7,290 bases of DNA from NCBI GenBank assembly GCA_002746425.1, contig NVXB01000011.1, forward strand, positions 55,451 through 62,740. Reading direction: 5' to 3'. Each line of letters begins with the position of its first letter. Positions within the stretch are counted from its first letter, which is position 1. The notes below the pieces were generated by a model. That model ran no database searches. It had not been told where the DNA came from and saw only the letters and a list, made by a program, of their open reading frames with translations. Below are positions 5,556-7,290 of this stretch, piece by piece. Made by a program: the position numbers and the translations under genes. This DNA comes from Hyphomicrobiales bacterium. Its GTDB lineage: Bacteria > Pseudomonadota > Alphaproteobacteria > Rhizobiales > GCA-2746425.

Positions 5556-5565
5556 ATGTATACAT
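5556..5565. promoter_or_regulatory. GntR-family operator ATGTATACAT, copy 3 (metF promoter)
   Basis: A perfect palindrome 36 bases upstream of the metF-like start. TATACA inside it could serve as a -10, but no good -35 is seen. It indicates that metF is controlled together with ligM and gntR despite the 300-base gap. Confidence 0.7.
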
Positions 5566-5570
5566 TATGG

Positions 5571-5585
5571 TGCGGTTTAACCGCA
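5571..5585. promoter_or_regulatory. Perfect palindrome TGCGGTT-T-AACCGCA before metF
   Basis: A 15-base dyad with 7-base perfect arms around a single central T. It lies between the GntR-type site and the GGGAGG ribosome site (5591-5596). With a one-base centre it cannot form a stable hairpin at full length, so a DNA-binding dimer is the likelier reader. No second copy was seen in the window. Confidence 0.42.
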
Positions 5586-5601
5586 ATCGCGGGAGGGCGA
5601 C

Positions 5602-6459
5602 ATGATCAACGGCTACTCAATTGAGGTTATGCCCCGCACGGCGGCAAAAATTGAAAGCTTTCGAGAATTGCTGCCCAAGGGCACGCGCGTCTACATCGCC
5701 AATATTGAGGGCACAAGCCTTGATGATATGGTGGCAACGGCGCGGCGCATCCGTGATGATGGTTTTGCTGTCATGCCGCATTTTCCGGCGCGGTTGATCC
5801 CCGATGCTGCAACCTTTGAAAACTGGCTGATCAGGTATCGCGATGAAGCCGGTGTTGACGAGGCGTTGGTTCTTGGTGGCGGCACTGCCGCACCGGCGGG
5901 CGAATATCAAGATTCCATGCAATTGTTTGAAACGGGCCTGTTTGACAAATATGGCTTCACTCGCTTGCATGTGGCGGGCCACCCGGAGGGAAACCGCGAC
6001 ATAGACCGGGACGGAACGACCCACATTATTGATCAGGCTTTGCTGTGGAAACAGGATTTTTCAACACGAACCGACGTTGATATTGCCATCACCACGCAGT
6101 TTTTCTTCGAGGCAAAGCCGGTGTTGCAATGGCTGGAGCGTATTCGGGCTTTGGGCGTTACGTTGCCAGTTCATCTTGGGGTGGCGGGCCCTACCAAATT
6201 GCAGACGCTGATGAAATTTGCCCTGATGTGCGGTGTCGGGGCATCTGTAAAAGTGCTGAAGCGCCGTGCCCTTGATCTGACAAAATTGCTACGGCCTTAT
6301 GAGCCAACCGAATTGCTGGCAGAAATCACCCGGTATAAGGCGTCGCATCCTGACATTGGGATTGCGCAATATCACTTCTTTCCGCTGGGTGGTGTAAAGC
6401 CATGTGTTGAATTTGCAGCAAGGCAGGCAGACCAGCAGATCCAGGTAAAAGCTGTTTGA
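5602..6459 (+). CDS. metF: Divergent MetF-type methylenetetrahydrofolate reductase
   Basis: A 285-residue flavin-dependent TIM-barrel enzyme interconverting 5-methyl-THF and 5,10-methylene-THF. Seen: Glu8 in YSIEVMPR, at the place of the MetF catalytic Glu (E. coli Glu28); VAGHPEGN at 124-131, the counterpart of MetF AGYPE; and AITTQFFFE at 162-170, with Gln166 matching E. coli Gln183. The C-terminal HFFPLGG (258-264) stands where canonical MetF has HFYTLNR. The usual RGD loop (E. coli Asp120) reads LGGG at 91-94, so the flavin/folate-tuning Asp appears absent. These changes mark a non-methionine-biosynthetic clade. Beside ligM it probably oxidises the methyl-THF made by demethylation, the reverse of the biosynthetic direction; this is inference. 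The ATG has GGGAGG 5 bases upstream. The symbol reflects family only. Confidence 0.82.
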   Translation: MINGYSIEVMPRTAAKIESFRELLPKGTRVYIANIEGTSLDDMVATARRIRDDGFAVMPHFPARLIPDAATFENWLIRYRDEAGVDEALVLGGGTAAPAGEYQDSMQLFETGLFDKYGFTRLHVAGHPEGNRDIDRDGTTHIIDQALLWKQDFSTRTDVDIAITTQFFFEAKPVLQWLERIRALGVTLPVHLGVAGPTKLQTLMKFALMCGVGASVKVLKRRALDLTKLLRPYEPTELLAEITRYKASHPDIGIAQYHFFPLGGVKPCVEFAARQADQQIQVKAV

Positions 6460-6476
6460 GATTTTGTAAAACTCTC
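6458..6476. terminator. Weak stem-loop between convergent metF and TRAP genes
   Basis: GAGATTTT and AAAACTCTC fold into a stem of 7 pairs with one internal mismatch and a 3-base loop, starting at the metF stop codon. The tract flanking the loop is AT-rich, with no T-run after the stem. The 46-base gap between the convergent genes offers no better terminator. Confidence 0.25.
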
Positions 6477-6505
6477 GATTGACCTCAGCCGGTTATCCTT
6501 GGATT

Positions 6506-7290
6506 TTAGCCCATAAAGCTTGGCAGGAAGAGAGCGATCTGCGGAAACAAAACCAGGATAAGCACCAGCACAAGATCGGCCAGTAAGAACACCGATACGC
6601 CTTTGAACACATCCGTCAGAGTGACGTATTTAGCCGCGACATTTCGAATGATAAAGACATTCATGCCCAGCGGCGGCGTTATCATGCCGATTTCCAGCAA
6701 TTTGACCAAAAACACCCCGAACCAGATCAGATTGATGTGCTGGGCCTCAAACACCGGCAGAAAAACCGGCAGGGTTACCAGCATGGCACCAAATGGTTCC
6801 ATGAACATGCCAAGGATAAGGTAGATGATAACGACGACCAGCATCAGCTGATAATAGTTGAGATCGTAGGTTTGAACCGCACTGCTGATGAAACTTGCAA
6901 CGCCGCTCAAGCCCAAAAACTTGGTGAACATAACCGCGCCGACGCCAATGATAAACAATGATGCACAGGTCGACAGCGTTTCTAGCAGAGAATTGCGCAT
7001 GATTTTCCAGTTCATGCGCTTGGTCACCAACGATATGAAAATAGCACCGCCAGCGCCCACAGCACCCGCCTCGGTGGCGGTAAACTGGCCGCTGAAAAGG
7101 CCGCCAAACACCAGGGCAATCAGCGCCAAAAGCGGGGCGACAGACCGCATCACCTGGCGGGTATCCATCTCATCAATGCCAATAATATGCTGCGGAATAA
7201 TATCCTTGCGAAAGGTTGCTATCAGCAAAATAACCACGACATAGCTGAGCGCCGTCATGATGCCCACCGAGATGCCTGCGACAAAAACCT
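6506..7290 (-). CDS. TRAP transporter large permease (DctM family), C-terminal 260 residues (runs off right edge)
   Basis: The large membrane subunit of a tripartite ATP-independent periplasmic transporter, which takes up organic acids with a sodium gradient, a DctP-type binding protein and a DctQ small subunit. Visible residues are numbered from the edge. Family motifs are FTATEAGAVGA (69-79), MEPFGAMLVTLPVFLPV (163-179) and EIGMITPPLGMNVF (199-212). About seven hydrophobic segments are seen near 5-25, 51-66, 71-88, 108-125, 148-180, 186-206 and 232-256. The frame stays open to the edge; an internal GTG at 7267 is not the true start, since DctM proteins have about 425 residues. DctQ and DctP would be expected beyond the edge. 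The substrate is unknown. A sugar acid or aromatic acid from the adjacent modules is possible. The gene is convergent with metF and is not covered by the ATGTATACAT sites seen here. Confidence 0.93.
   Translation of the reverse strand, partial: VFVAGISVGIMTALSYVVVILLIATFRKDIIPQHIIGIDEMDTRQVMRSVAPLLALIALVFGGLFSGQFTATEAGAVGAGGAIFISLVTKRMNWKIMRNSLLETLSTCASLFIIGVGAVMFTKFLGLSGVASFISSAVQTYDLNYYQLMLVVVIIYLILGMFMEPFGAMLVTLPVFLPVFEAQHINLIWFGVFLVKLLEIGMITPPLGMNVFIIRNVAAKYVTLTDVFKGVSVFLLADLVLVLILVLFPQIALFLPSFMG

Larger units (their letters stand above)
5302..5601. other. 300-base ligM-metF intergenic region with stacked hairpins and operators
   Basis: This gap holds no recognisable protein family. It contains the post-ligM hairpin, then a 13-bp stem rich in G-U pairs at 5381-5393/5405-5417 (outer arms CCCGCA and TGCGGG), then a stem at 5442-5467 made of GTTTGG/CCAAAC and GAGC/GCTC with loop AGTA. 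An AT-rich segment follows, with T-runs at 5523-5526, 5534-5538 and 5546-5549. Two GntR-type sites (5472, 5556) and a 15-base palindrome (5571) come before metF. A 26-codon frame at 5370-5450 with GGGAG upstream might be a leader peptide. The length of the gap implies that metF has its own promoter. Confidence 0.6.

Noticed and set aside
6486..6511. Hairpin around GGTTATCC/GGATTTTAGCC as a terminator
   Set aside because: The inner loop would be only two bases and the outer arms are out of register; not a credible stem.
7265..7267. GTG at 7267 as the start of the TRAP permease
   Set aside because: The frame stays open to the window edge with hydrophobic, family-like residues, and the product would lack over 150 N-terminal residues of a DctM protein.

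Overview
The window looks like chromosomal DNA of an alphaproteobacterium with moderate G+C (low to mid 50s by eye). The protein families (KdgD, a BenM/CatM-like LysR regulator, a GntR/FCD regulator, a LigM-type O-demethylase, a TRAP transporter) and clear purine-rich ribosome binding sites fit a heterotrophic, possibly marine, member of that class. The species cannot be fixed from the sequence. I see no IS element, CRISPR array, rRNA, tRNA or origin.

Left part (1-2639) is a sugar-acid module. Two minus-strand genes run off the left edge: kdgD (5-dehydro-4-deoxyglucarate dehydratase) and, one base downstream, a D-2-hydroxyacid dehydrogenase. They are divergent from a LysR-type regulator. The shared 167-base promoter region carries an ATAC-N7-GTAT operator, the textbook LysR-type motif. 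The lysR gene overlaps tail-to-tail, by 26 bases, a small conserved Trp/His-rich gene of unknown function (2614-2916).

Central part (3045-6459) is a C1 / O-demethylation module on the plus strand: a GntR/FCD regulator, a 467-residue LigM-type tetrahydrofolate-dependent O-demethylase, and a short, divergent MetF-type methylenetetrahydrofolate reductase. The implied chemistry is that LigM moves a methyl group from a methoxylated substrate to tetrahydrofolate, and the MetF-like enzyme oxidises the methyl-THF so the carbon re-enters the C1 pool. The same perfect 10-base palindrome, ATGTATACAT, occurs immediately upstream of all three genes and nowhere else in the window. This strongly suggests a self-contained regulon under the local GntR protein. 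A one-mismatch copy lies 84 bp upstream of the metF site, a spacing of eight helical turns, so repression by looping is possible. Two further perfect dyads (TGGCAAA-N11-TTTGCCA before ligM, TGCGGTTTAACCGCA before metF) suggest additional regulators. The 300-base ligM-metF gap also holds three stacked stem-loops and a possible 26-codon leader ORF.

Right edge (6506-7290, minus strand) is the C-terminal 260 residues of a TRAP transporter large permease (DctM family), convergent with metF. It could import the acid used by one of the modules, but its substrate is not visible here.
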